A DNA stretch of 64,000 nucleotides from Palaemon carinicauda (Eukaryota > Arthropoda > Malacostraca > Decapoda > Palaemonidae). A model generated the notes under the pieces. That model saw nothing but the letters and a program-made list of their open reading frames with translations, did not search any database and had not been told where the DNA came from. Numbering within the stretch: position 1 is the stretch's first letter; every line of letters starts with the position of its first letter. This document shows, piece after piece, positions 25,487 through 36,356 of the stretch. Location of the stretch: NCBI RefSeq assembly GCF_036898095.1, contig NC_090745.1, positions 85,562,217 through 85,626,216 of the forward strand. Reading direction: 5' to 3'. The translations under genes were made by a program, and so were the position numbers.

Positions 25487-25559
25487 CATACATAAGTGTA
25501 TATATGTATATATTCACATATAAATACACACATATATATACATATAAATACATATAAAT

Positions 25560-25643
<84 letters not shown>
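25324..25643. repeat. (TA)n / TACATATA microsatellite
   Basis: Starts immediately at the P-element right end and runs to 25643, 170 bp before exon 10. Confidence 0.95.
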
Positions 25644-25645
<2 letters not shown>

Positions 25646-25813
25646 AATCTACCAATAGTAAAAGGTTACGTCAACAGTTACAACCTCGAACTCAAGCAAC
25701 AAGCTTTAAAAGTCTAGTGGATAATTCAGTACGCTAGCTAGATGTTTTGGATTTCAAACAAGAAAAGAAAGTCGCTGTCAGATCCATTCCTATACATTGC
25801 TCTTTCTTTCCAG

Positions 25814-26029
25814 TATGCAACGACACCACCCTTCCTATCTACGACGAAGTAGTGGTCACGAAAAGCGTCAACCATACGCACCTCAACGGCACCGCCCATT
25901 TCGCGTGCCCCGCCGACATGGGCGCCTTCGTCAACACCTCTACGGTCACAGAACAAAACTCGACTTGCATAAGCACCCTGGACACAATTGAACCTTACGC
26001 CTTCAGTCCAATGGCAGCTCCTTGCAACG
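25814..26029 (+). CDS. Exon 10 of lectin/sushi gene (sushi 2)
   Basis: Acceptor CTTTCTTTCCAG, donor G|GTAAGA. A whole sushi module in one exon: V-CNDTTLPIYDEVVVTKSV, HFACPADMGAFV, NSTCISTLDT, and MAAPCN give Cys1 to Cys4. The Trp usual between Cys3 and Cys4 is missing. Five N-glycosylation sequons in 72 codons (NDT, NHT, NGT, NTS, NST). Strongly GC-rich third positions. Phase 1 both sides, the usual sushi-exon phase. Confidence 0.9.
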
Positions 26030-26448
26030 GTAAGAATGTTTGGAATGTGAGTTTTTTACATTTTATTGTATCAAGACTTTTTCATTAAATATGGATTGTT
26101 AATTTTGTATAACCATAACTGATAACACCAAATCAAATTCGTTCATCAAAATAATTGCCTTTTTTTGTAGGTTTCAATACAAATGGAAAAACTGTTCTTG
26201 AATTGTTTCACTTACTGATTACTCTTATAATACATACCAAAGTATGTGATACTATTAAATGCATGAAATCAGATTACTAAAAAAATAATAACTTCGAAAC
26301 AGCTTACCAACTCGCCTTAACAAGAAAAAGCAATATTACAACTTTACAAGTGAATTAGGTCTCAAAATTAATTAATTAAAAAAAAAAAAAGAACTAGCAT
26401 ACATTTTCAATAATCCAATATTCTTCAAGCAAGTAGACCCATTGTAAA

Positions 26449-26889
<441 letters not shown>

Positions 26890-26890
<1 letters not shown>

Positions 26891-27423
26891 ATTGATGACT
26901 ATAAAACACTCGGAATATTTTCAGACTTCAGTAAAAGGTCCAAATAATGGCATCGTCACCGGAATCAATATTTACTCATGAAAACTTTCCTATTATAATC
27001 ATTAAGGCATATTTTTTCATTAAAACTCATTGCAAGGTATACTTACGACAAAAATAACTAATACTATATTTCAACAACCCAAATACCAGAAACCGTTCTT
27101 TATCCCTGTTTAACTGCATTCGGGTTAAGATCAAACTTACAATTCATCCCAGACTTAACTAATCGTCTTTTATTTCGATGTGAAACTTACCGTGACCTAT
27201 CTCATTCTTCTATAAATAAATTACAACTACACACTAAGTTCTGACTGTTTCATCTGGTTTTTCCTTTCCCTTGAAAGACTTTATTATGTTTGACTACATT
27301 ACCTAATATCATCCTCTTCCATATAGCTACATCTCGCCATACACTCCTCCCTCCATTCTACTAAGCAGAATTTACTCCTGATTATTTTTGTATCTCTAAA
27401 ACTGCATTAATTCTCTATTCCAG
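26890..27423. other. End of intron 10, no feature
   Basis: AT-rich, no repeat or gene recognised. A good polypyrimidine tract precedes exon 11. Confidence 0.6.
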
Positions 27424-27606
27424 TCTGCTTGGCAGAACCCATTCTAGTGAATGCTACCAGTGACTGGGTCAACACAACAGTTTGGTTTATTAACATGACC
27501 GTCACCGTCACTTGTGACCCAGGTTCAGAATGGGCATTACTTAATGATACCCAGATCATCGAGTGTAATACCACAGGTTGGACAATCCCAATGCCCTGTT
27601 ATCCAG
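27424..27606 (+). CDS. Exon 11 of lectin/sushi gene (sushi 3)
   Basis: Acceptor CTATTCCAG, donor G|GTAATT. It reads CLAEPILVNATSDWVNTTVW, VTVTCDPGSEWALL, IIECNTTGWTIPMPCYP: complete Cys1-Cys4 with the conserved Trp. Five sequons (NAT, NTT, NMT, NDT, NTT). Phase 1 both sides. Confidence 0.93.
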
Positions 27607-28010
27607 GTAATTCAAATATTTCAGCACGTCTCCTTTTTTAACTAATTTTGCAATAGGATTGGTCTTTCCATTAGCACTGGTCCTTGGAATCTTAATAAAG
27701 AACTGCATATCCAGGAATTATGACGATTCATGAAAATGAATGTATTCGTCTACAATTTACACTCATTTCATATCATGTCCCAATTAGTTTTGCCAAACCA
27801 TAACAATTATTGCTCAGGATGTAACGCTCTAAATGTTTTCTAGCACAAAGCCACTGGAACTGTTTTGTGTTTGTCTAGTCATATCAGACATAGCATTATT
27901 CGTATGTTAATAAGGAGTTCATAATAAAATAGGAAAGAGACCAAGAGTGCAATGGGTTAAGCTAATGCAAAGCGCATCATCTAACTTTCCATGTTTTTCT
28001 CTGTGCAAAG
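27607..28010. other. Intron 11, no feature
   Basis: About 400 bp of AT-rich sequence, no element recognised. Confidence 0.6.
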
Positions 28011-28132
28011 TTTGCGCAGATCTACCTCCAGAAGCTGGGAGCAATATGACCTGGAGTAATATGACGAGCAATGAATTAGGAGCTACCGTCACTTATAACT
28101 GTACGCCCGGGTACTATTTCACTCCCACACCG
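28011..28132 (+). CDS. Exon 12 of lectin/sushi gene (sushi 4, first half)
   Basis: Acceptor CTGTGCAAAG, donor CCG|GTAAGT. It reads CADLPPEAGSNMTWSNMTSN, then ATVTYNCTPGYYFTPTP: Cys1 and Cys2 with the GYY motif. Three sequons (NMT twice, NCT). Phase 1 in, phase 0 out, splitting the module after Cys2. Confidence 0.92.
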
Positions 28133-28419
28133 GTAAGTTGCATTCCAATCCTACCTGGCATGCTACTGCTTAGACTTGGTAATGGTTGAATCATCATAAA
28201 AAATCTATAATCATGCATACAATATAACGAAATTGTTAATTAGTAAAAATAAAACGTTAACCAGAATAAAATAAATTAAATCTTAGTACTGTAGATTTCT
28301 TTAGCTAAAAAGATTTATTTGTGGTAACTTGATAGGATAACAAGAAATAACCATATAATAGTCCTATATAAGCATATTACAATCATTGATACCTGCACCT
28401 CATATATTGAGGATGAGGG

Positions 28420-28620
28420 CTAGTTCAAAGGTAACTCGTGAATGGCATAAGCAAGGGACATGTGATTTGTGCCCAAGGCCTCTCTCCACCCAAGGTAAGA
28501 CTAGAGGGCCAAGCAATAGCTGATGATGACTAAACTGTTAGACCTATAGGCTCCCCCACACATCGACCTTGAGCGTGTTTCGAACCCCAGTCCAGCAGAT
28601 TTCTAGGCAGGGATATTTCA
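28420..28620 (-). mobile_element. tRNA-derived SINE
   Basis: On the minus strand a pol III B box GGTTCGAAAC lies at 28577-28586 within GACTGGGGTTCGAAACACGC, as in the T arm of a tRNA. Downstream come GGTCTAACAG and CTTGGCCCTCTAGTCTTAC, blocks I recall from a common decapod SINE. Diverged, in intron 12. Confidence 0.65.
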
Positions 28621-28826
28621 AATAGGCTATTGCAACTTATGTCGTATGTTAGTTAAAAACTTCAGTATAAGCATATCGAAACAAGAGAGTATTCAATACA
28701 GTGCTGCAATTGATTCTGATACAAAGATGATGATAAAGATTCAAATCTAATTTATTAGAACCAACATATGATAGCAAGAGCCCGTGCTGACAAAAAGACA
28801 GTTTATTCCATCTTTTGCCTTTTCAG

Positions 28827-28920
28827 CAATACCCTAACATCGTTACAAGCAAGACCTTAACCTGTAGCAGCAACATGACGTGGCAGCCAGCTGATTATAA
28901 CCTGACACAATGCGTTCAGC
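28827..28920 (+). CDS. Exon 13 of lectin/sushi gene (sushi 4, second half)
   Basis: Acceptor CCTTTTCAG, donor C|GTGAGT. It reads QYPNIVTSKTLTCSSNMTWQ, then PADYNLTQCVQ: Cys3, Trp and Cys4. Sequons NMT and NLT. Phase 0 in, phase 1 out. Confidence 0.92.
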
Positions 28921-29002
28921 GTGAGTACTATCCATTTTCCGTTACAAAACTAAAGGTATGTTATAGCCGAAGAAATCTTCATCTAACTTCATAATTGAAA
29001 AG

Positions 29003-29392
<390 letters not shown>

Positions 29393-29439
29393 GCATACCC
29401 ATATATAGTATGCATAATATGCATACATATACTGTACAA

Positions 29440-30637
29440 TCTGCTTCCGAACGTTATTCTTACATTGAGGGGTTGATTGCCTGATGTGCCCTCCCCACTG
29501 CATTCGATCAAAGGCATCCTTTTCCACCAAACCTCTTCCCTCCATATCATCAGTCACCTTATCTCGCCATCGATCTTCCCCCTCCCCTATCAAGTTCCTC
29601 CCAAGCCCTCCTCACTCCCTCCCCACCATGCATCCTCAATACGTACCCACACCATCTGCTATTTCACTCTTACCCCCCTATAATCTTTACTATGCCTGCC
29701 ATTCTTGTGTTTTATAATTTTCTATTCTTCCAAGCTGTGATATCATAATCCGTCTCGGCATTCTCATCTCTGTTCTTCCAAGTTTTGCTTCCTCTTTTGA
29801 TCTTAAAGCCCACGTTTCCGAACCATACATTAACACTGGTCTTATAACTGCACTAAAGATCTTGACTTTTAGCTTGATTGGCATTTTCTTATCGCATACC
29901 ACTCCTGCTACCTTCCTCCACTTCTCCCAGGCTGCTTATATCATATTCTTAATTTCAGGCTCACATCCTCCCTCCTGACTTAAAGTAGATTCCAAGTGTC
30001 TAAATTGTTCCACCTGTTTTATAACCGAGCCTTTACTTTCGTGTATGGCTATCCTTATTGCTTACCTTATCTTCAGCCTTATACATATTTAGCGGTAGCC
30101 ACCCCTCTCAAAAGCCTCTTGCCACTCTATAACCGTTCTCTAAGTCTTCCTAATTTTCAGCAGTAATCACCAAATCATCTGCATATAGCAACTCGCAATC
30201 CTTCACTTCTGATCTCTTCTTATCATATCCAAGACCAGCACAAATAAAAACGGCCTTAATGCTGACCCCTGGTGTAACCCAACACTAACTTCAAAGGGTT
30301 CTGTGAACCCCAACAGCTATTAATACTTTTGTCCTTGTTCTATTTTACATCATCTCTACTATTCTAAACAACTTCTCCGGGACTCTCCTCTTCCTCAAAC
30401 ACCAAAACATTACTTCTCTTGGTAGTCATATCATAAGACTTCTCTGGATCTACAAAAGCACAGAAGAGCTTCTGGTTTCCCTCTGGCTCCTTTTCCTGCA
30501 GTTGCCTTACCCTAAGATGGCATCTACTGTCCCCCTTCATCTTATGAATCCATACTGTTGTTTCCCAACCTTTACAATCTCTCTCAATCTCTTATCTAGT
30601 ACCCTCTCATAAACTTTCAAACCATGCTCCCAAAATT

Positions 30638-30640
<3 letters not shown>
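29440..30640 (-). mobile_element. Degenerate RTE-like LINE C
   Basis: Minus strand: FCAFVDPEKSYDM near 30440-30475 (degenerate F-x-D-x-x-K-A-Y-D RT block), then IFSAVIRPVLMYGSETWAL in the open frame 29902-29690, then [20 protein letters not shown] at about 29510-29590. The order RT, YGSETW, RWRD tail fits an RTE-like LINE C-terminal half. Many stops. Different from LINE A (698) and LINE B (30743). Confidence 0.7.
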
Positions 30641-30702
<62 letters not shown>

Positions 30703-30741
30703 TTATATATATATATAAATATATATACATATATATATATA
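30641..30741. repeat. (TA)n microsatellite
   Basis: TA array lying exactly between LINE C and the 5' end of LINE B. Confidence 0.95.
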
Positions 30742-30936
30742 TGGCCCCTGTGGCCGCGGGGGCATATAAAAATTAGAATAGCGCCAACGTTATCCCTGCG
30801 TGTCGTAAGAGGCGACTAAAAGGGACGGGACGAGGGGGCTGGGAACCCCCTCTCCTGTAAAAAAAATTCCTGTGAGACATCGACAAGGAGATGGAGCTGG
30901 GGGGAGAGTGACTGCTCCCCGCACTCTAGTTTTGGG

Positions 30937-31430
30937 GTGTTTAAATGTGCGTGGATGTAGTACGATAGAGTAAAAGATGTGAAATTGGAAGTATGTTTAG
31001 AAGTAGAAGGATGGATGTATTGGCCTTGTGTGAGACAAAGATGAAAGGAAAGGGTGAAGTGATGTTTGGTGAAATGTCTGGTAGAGTGTCTGGGATTGAA
31101 AGGGGAAGAGCGAGAGAGGGTGTGGCGTTATTGCTGAGTGAATGGATGACAGGTAAAGTAGTGGAATGGAAGGAGATATCATCTAGGTTAATGTGGGTAA
31201 GGGTTAGGTTGGGTAGGGAATGTTGGGCGTTTGTCAGTGCGTATGGGCCAGGTAGTGAGAAAAGTGAAGAAGAGCGGAATGAGTTCTGGAATGATTTAAC
31301 TAGGTGTGTAGAAGAACTGGGTAGAAGGAATTATGTAGTTGTTATGGGTGACTTAAATGCTAGAGTGGGCGCTGGAGAGGTAGAAGGTGTCATTGGTAAA
31401 TATGGCGTACCAGGTGAAAATGAGTGGTGA
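30937..31430 (+). pseudogene. LINE B endonuclease, N-terminal piece
   Basis: The apurinic-type endonuclease starts with CLNVRGCS at about 30943 (the N-x-R-G block). After stops near 30975-31010 an open frame at 30993-31430 gives DVLALCETKMKGKG (catalytic E-T-K), WAFVSAYGPG and VVVMGDLNARVG (G-D-L-N). It ends at a frameshift near 31420, and the protein continues in the frame beginning at 31387. Confidence 0.8.
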
Positions 31431-33864
31431 GAGACTGGTAGACATGTGTGTTGAACAAGAGTTGGTAATAAGTGCTAGCTTCTTTAAAAAGAAAGATAAA
31501 AATAAGTATACATGGGTAAGAGTGGCAAATGGAAGAGTAGTAGAAAGGGCATTAGTGGATTATGTGTTGGTAACTAAAAGAATGTTTGGAAGATTGAAAG
31601 ACGTGCACGTGTTTAGGGGTATGGCTAACGGTATGTCTGATCATTTTTTGGTGGAAGGAAAATTAGTTGTAGCAAAAGAATGGGGGAATAGAGTAGGTGG
31701 ATGTAAGAGGGAGGTAGTGAGGATTGAAGAGCTAATAAAACCGGGGGTAAAAAGTAAATATCAGGAAAGGTTGAAAATGGCATATGATGAGGTGAGAGTA
31801 AGAGAAACTGGTAATTTAGAGGAGGAGTGGAAGTTAGTAAAAGAAAATTTTGTTGGGATTGCAAGTGATGTATGTGGCAAGAAGGTTGTTGGAGGCAGCA
31901 TGAGGAAGGGCAGTGAATGGTGGGATGAAGGAGTGAAGGTGAAAGTGGAAGAGAAAAAGAGGGCTTTTGAAGAATGGCTGCAGAGTAATAGTATAGAGAA
32001 GTATGAAAAATATAGAGAGAAAAAGGTGGAAGTAAAGCGCAAGGTACGTGAGGCAAAGAGGGCAGCTGACTTGAGGTGGGGTCAGGGATTGGGTCAGTCA
32101 TATGAAGAGAATAAGAAGAAGTTTTGGAAAGAAGCGAAGAGAGTAAGGAAGGCTGGCGCAAGAATTGAATAGACAGTGAAAGATGGAAATGGAAGGTTGT
32201 TAAAAGGAGAGCAGGCAAGGAAAAGGTGGGCGGAATGTTTTGAAAGTTTGCTGAATGTTGAGGATAATAGGGAGGCAGATATAATTGCTGTTCCAGGTGT
32301 TGAGGTGCCAGTGATGGGAGATGAGAATGAGAGAGAGATAACAATAGATGAAGTGAGGAGAGCACTAGATGAAACGAGAGTAGGAAAAGCATCTGGTATG
32401 GACGGTGTGAAAGCTGAGATGTTGAAGGAAGGGGGTGTGACTGTACTTGAATGGTTGGTGAGATTGTTTAATATGTGTTTTGTGTTGTCAATGGTACCAG
32501 TAGATTGGGTTTGTGCATGTATTGTACCACTATATGAGGGTAAGGGAGATGTGCATGAGTGTTGTAATTCAAGAGGTATTAGTTTGTTGAGTGTAGTTGG
32601 AAAAGTGTATGGTAGAGTATTGATTAATAGGATTAAGGATAAAACAGAGAATGCAATCTTGGAAGTACAGGGTGGTTTTAGAAGAGGTAGGGGTTGTATG
32701 AATCAGATTTTTACAGTTAGGCAGATATGCGAGAAATATTTAGCAAAAGGTAAGGAGGTGTATGTTGCGTTTATGGATCTGGAGAAAGCATATGATAGAG
32801 TTGATAGGGAAGCAATGTGGAATGTGATGAGGCTATATGGAGTTGGTGGAAGGTTGTTGCAAGCAGTGAAAAGTTTATACAAAGGTAGTAAAGCATGTGT
32901 TAGAATAGGAAATGAAGTAAGTGATTGGTTTCCGGTGAGAGTGGGGCTGAGACAGGGATGTGTGATGTCGCCGTGGTTGTTTAACTTGTATGTTGATGGA
33001 GTGGTGAGAGAGGTGAATGCTCGAGTGCTTGGACGAGGATTAAAACTGGTAGGCGAGAATGACCATGAATGGGAGGTAAATCAGTTGTTGTTTGCGGATG
33101 ATACTGTACTGGTAGCAGACACAGAAGAGAAGCTTGACCGACTAGTGACAGAATTTGGAAGGGTGTGTGAGAGTAGGAAGTTGAGAGTCAATGTGGGTAA
33201 GAGTAAGGTTATGAGATGTACGAGAAGGGAAGGTGGTGCAAGGTTGAATGTCATGTTGAATGGAGAGTTACTTGAGGAGGTGGATCAGTTTAAGTACTTG
33301 GGGTCTATTGTTGCAGCAAATGGTGGAGTGGAACCAGATGTACGTCAGAGAGTGAATGAAGGTTGCAAAGTGTTGGGGGCAGTTAAGGGAGTAGTAAAAT
33401 ATAGAGGGTTGGGCATGAATGTAAAGAGAGTTCTGTATGAGAAAGTGATTGTACCAACTGTGATGTATGGATCGGAGTCGTGGGGAATGAAAGTGATGGA
33501 GAGACAGAAATTGAATGTGTTTGAGATGAAGTGTCTAAGGAGTATGGCTGGTGTATCTCGAGTAGATAGGGTTAGGAACGAAGTGGTGAGGGAGAGAACG
33601 GGTGTAAGAAATGAGTTAGCGGCTAGAGTGGATATGAATGTGTTGAGGTGGTTTGGCCATGTTGAGAGAATGGAAAATGGTTGTCTGCTAAAGAAGGTGA
33701 TGAATGCAAGAGTTGATGGGAGAAGTACAAGAGGAAGGCCAAGGTTTGGGTGGATGGATGGTGTGAAGAAAGCTCTGGGTGATAGGAGGATAGATGTGAG
33801 AGAGGCAAGAGAGCGTGCTAGAAATAGGAATGAATGGCGAGCGATTGTGACGCAGTTCCAGTAG
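31387..33864 (+). pseudogene. LINE B endonuclease end and reverse transcriptase, one stop
   Basis: One frame from 31387 to 33864 with a single TAG at 32170-32172. Contains KNKYTWVRVANGRVVERALV and GMANGMSDHFLV (endonuclease end, S-D-H), then RT blocks GKASGMDGVKAEML, VAFMDLEKAYDRVD, GLRQGCVMSPWLFNLYVD, LLFADDTVLVAD and KYLGSIV, and the C-terminal YGSESWGM and LRWFGHVERM blocks. The stop and the upstream frameshift are the only obvious breaks, so this copy decayed recently. Confidence 0.88.
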
Positions 33865-33867
33865 GCC

Positions 33868-34095
33868 CTGCTGCTTCCTCCGGTGCCTTAGATGACCGCG
33901 GAGGTAGCAGCAGTAGGGGAGTCAGCATTATGAAGCTTCATCTGTGGTGGAAATGTGGGAGGTTGGGCTGTGGCACCCTAGCAGTACCAGCTGAACTCGG
34001 TTGAGTCCCTGATTAGGCTGAAGGAACATAGAGAGTAGAGGTCCCCTTTTTGTTTTGTTTCATTGTTGGTGTCGGCTACCCCCCAAAATTGGAGG
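33868..34095 (+). other. 3' UTR of LINE B with two hairpins
   Basis: Hairpin 33868-33914 (CTGCTGCTTCCTCCGG with CCGCGGAGGTAGCAGCAG) and hairpin 34079-34095 around CCAAAATTGG. Both also occur in the truncated copy, consistent with RNA structures recognised by the element's own RT; that role is inferred. Confidence 0.65.
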
Positions 34096-34114
34096 AAGTG
34101 CCTTGGTATATGGA

Positions 34115-34124
34115 TGGATATATA

Positions 34125-34213
<89 letters not shown>

Positions 34214-34257
34214 CTATATATATAATTTTATATAAATATATATACATATATATGTAT

Positions 34258-34320
<63 letters not shown>

Positions 34321-34329
34321 AATATTTAC

Positions 34330-34361
<32 letters not shown>

Positions 34362-34367
34362 TTATAG

Positions 34368-34436
<69 letters not shown>

Positions 34437-34547
34437 TATACATACATATCTATATATATAAATATATATATTTATACATACATATCTATATATATAAATA
34501 TATATATATTTATATATAAATATATATATATATATACACAGTATATT

Positions 34548-34602
<55 letters not shown>
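34115..34602. repeat. (TA)n microsatellite with TTTATA and TACATA steps
   Basis: Follows the LINE B tail and runs into the foldback. Confidence 0.95.
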
Positions 34603-34606
<4 letters not shown>

Positions 34607-34737
34607 TAAAGTGTAAAATCCACAGAAAACAGGAAAGGAAAAGACCAGGTACCCCGAAGAAGTGTACATAATACACGAAGGCGCTTGGTACCTGGTCTTT
34701 TCCTTTCCTGTTTCCTGTGGATTTTACACTTTAATAT
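34603..34737. repeat. Near-perfect foldback, 51-bp arms
   Basis: 34603-34653 (ATATTAAAGTGTAAAATCCA to AGACCAGGTACC) is the reverse complement of 34687-34737 with one mismatch; the loop is 33 nt. Flanked by TA arrays on both sides. Length and structure suggest a MITE or a recent inverted duplication. Confidence 0.9.
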
Positions 34738-34766
34738 CCGCCACGTGCAGTTTTGTTACTGATAAG

Positions 34767-34768
<2 letters not shown>

Positions 34769-34840
<72 letters not shown>

Positions 34841-34876
34841 CGATATATATATATTTTTATATATATATAAAATTCG

Positions 34877-34967
<91 letters not shown>

Positions 34968-34996
34968 TTATACATATATATATAATATATATAATT

Positions 34997-35027
<31 letters not shown>

Positions 35028-35066
35028 ATATATATATATCTATATATATATATCTATATATATATA

Positions 35067-35113
<47 letters not shown>

Positions 35114-35140
35114 ATATATATATATCTATATATATATATA

Positions 35141-35177
<37 letters not shown>

Positions 35178-35268
35178 ATATATATATATTTATATATATA
35201 TATATTTATATATATATACATTATATATATACATATATATATACATATATATATTTATATATGTATAA

Positions 35269-35360
<92 letters not shown>
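34769..35360. repeat. (TA)n microsatellite
   Basis: Contains a duplicated TATAAAATTCGATATA motif (34833-34849 and 34866-34881). Ends 47 bp before exon 14. Confidence 0.95.
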
Positions 35361-35363
<3 letters not shown>

Positions 35364-35407
35364 TGAGTATCAATAAATAATACCAAATCTATCGCATTTG
35401 TCTCTAG

Positions 35408-35487
35408 TGTGCCTTGGAAACCCACAAGGACAACCAGTGAATGGAAACACCTCCTGGGATGGAATCTCAAGAGCAGCTGGAACACAA
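35408..35487 (+). CDS. Exon 14 of lectin/sushi gene (sushi 5, first half)
   Basis: Acceptor TTGTCTCTAG, donor CAA|GTAAGA. It reads CLGNPQGQPVNGNTSWDGIS then RAAGTQ: Cys1 and the strand before Cys2. Sequon NTS. Phase 1 in, phase 0 out. The next exon is 8.5 kb away because of a LINE insertion. Confidence 0.88.
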
Positions 35488-36193
35488 GTAAGATTTGCCT
35501 CTCATCAAAATACAAAATAATGCTCTTCATCTACGGTTTCCTTGCAGATTCTTATTTCGTGATCCCAGCTTAAGAGCTATTAATTCCATTACACGTTTTG
35601 CAGCCAGGCAATGAGAAATTGGTAATTGTGTGAAAGTAGAATAATTGACTTGCCAGTGTACTGTAAATGATTTAAGTCGACAAGTGATATTCCTGGTAAG
35701 CTGCATGACTTTTAATGTTTATTGTTTATCTTTAAGAATATTTGTATTTATCATAAATACAAAATACAAAGAAAAACATTTAGTGCATGGTGAATATCCA
35801 ATATATTTTCTTTCTATTTTTTTATAGAAATGCCAAATACTGATAATACTTCAAAGGCACTACATACCCTACTTATGGGAGATTATGAAATTCGAGGTCA
35901 CCGTTTGTTTTGTAACCTCTCAAGCGTTCACAATCTCTAATACAATAACTTTTGTTTCCGTATGTAGTAAGAGTTCAGATGCACATTCATACATTCCGAG
36001 TTTAGTGTTATTTGAATTCTTTCTCTATCCGTGGTTAGTATCAAATGTATTTGCTACCTTTCTATTCTGTCAGGATGTGCATTATCTCGATTTCCGTCAT
36101 ACCTGAGTGATGGCATATAACATATTATATCCTGTTCCATTTACATCCCCACAAACACAAAAATTTTGAAATTTCCTTATTTCAACAAGAACA
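35488..36193. other. Start of intron 14, no feature
   Basis: AT-rich unique sequence up to the LINE target-site duplication. Chance open frames at 35645-35827 and 35885-36106 show no domain. Confidence 0.6.
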
Positions 36194-36218
36194 AAATTTC
36201 ATTAAATATATAATTTCC
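36194..36218. repeat. Left target-site duplication of the I-type LINE
   Basis: 25 bp, AAATTTCATTAAATATATAA then TTTCC, matching 42404-42428 with one mismatch. Confidence 0.8.
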
Positions 36219-36356
36219 AGGATTGATTGATTGATTGATTGAAAGTTTTTTGGCATCCTGACATCTAAGGTCATTGACGCCGATACCATTTACTGTATAT
36301 GAAAATTAAAAGCAAATTCGATTAAAACCATAAAAATTAAGAAGTCCTTACAATAG

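Larger units (their letters stand above)
30743..34110 (+). mobile_element. RTE-like LINE B, near full-length copy
   Basis: 5' end GGCCCCTGTGGCCGCGGGGG (a hairpin) and a non-coding leader with GTCGTAAGAGGCGACTAAAA; then endonuclease and reverse transcriptase in one frame series; then a 3' UTR with two hairpins and GTCGGCTACCCCCCAAAATT before a (TATGGA)-like tail. About 3.4 kb. It sits in host intron 13 on the same strand as the gene. Only a few lesions break the ORF. Confidence 0.85.

Noticed and set aside
30743..30763. HDV-like ribozyme at the LINE B 5' end
   Set aside because: The two pairing segments are only about 10 nt apart, too close for the P3 stem of that fold; left as a test and not annotated.
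31625..32392. Long minus-strand open frames opposite LINE B
   Set aside because: Shadows of the + strand RT reading frame; Leu/Ser/His-rich with no domain.
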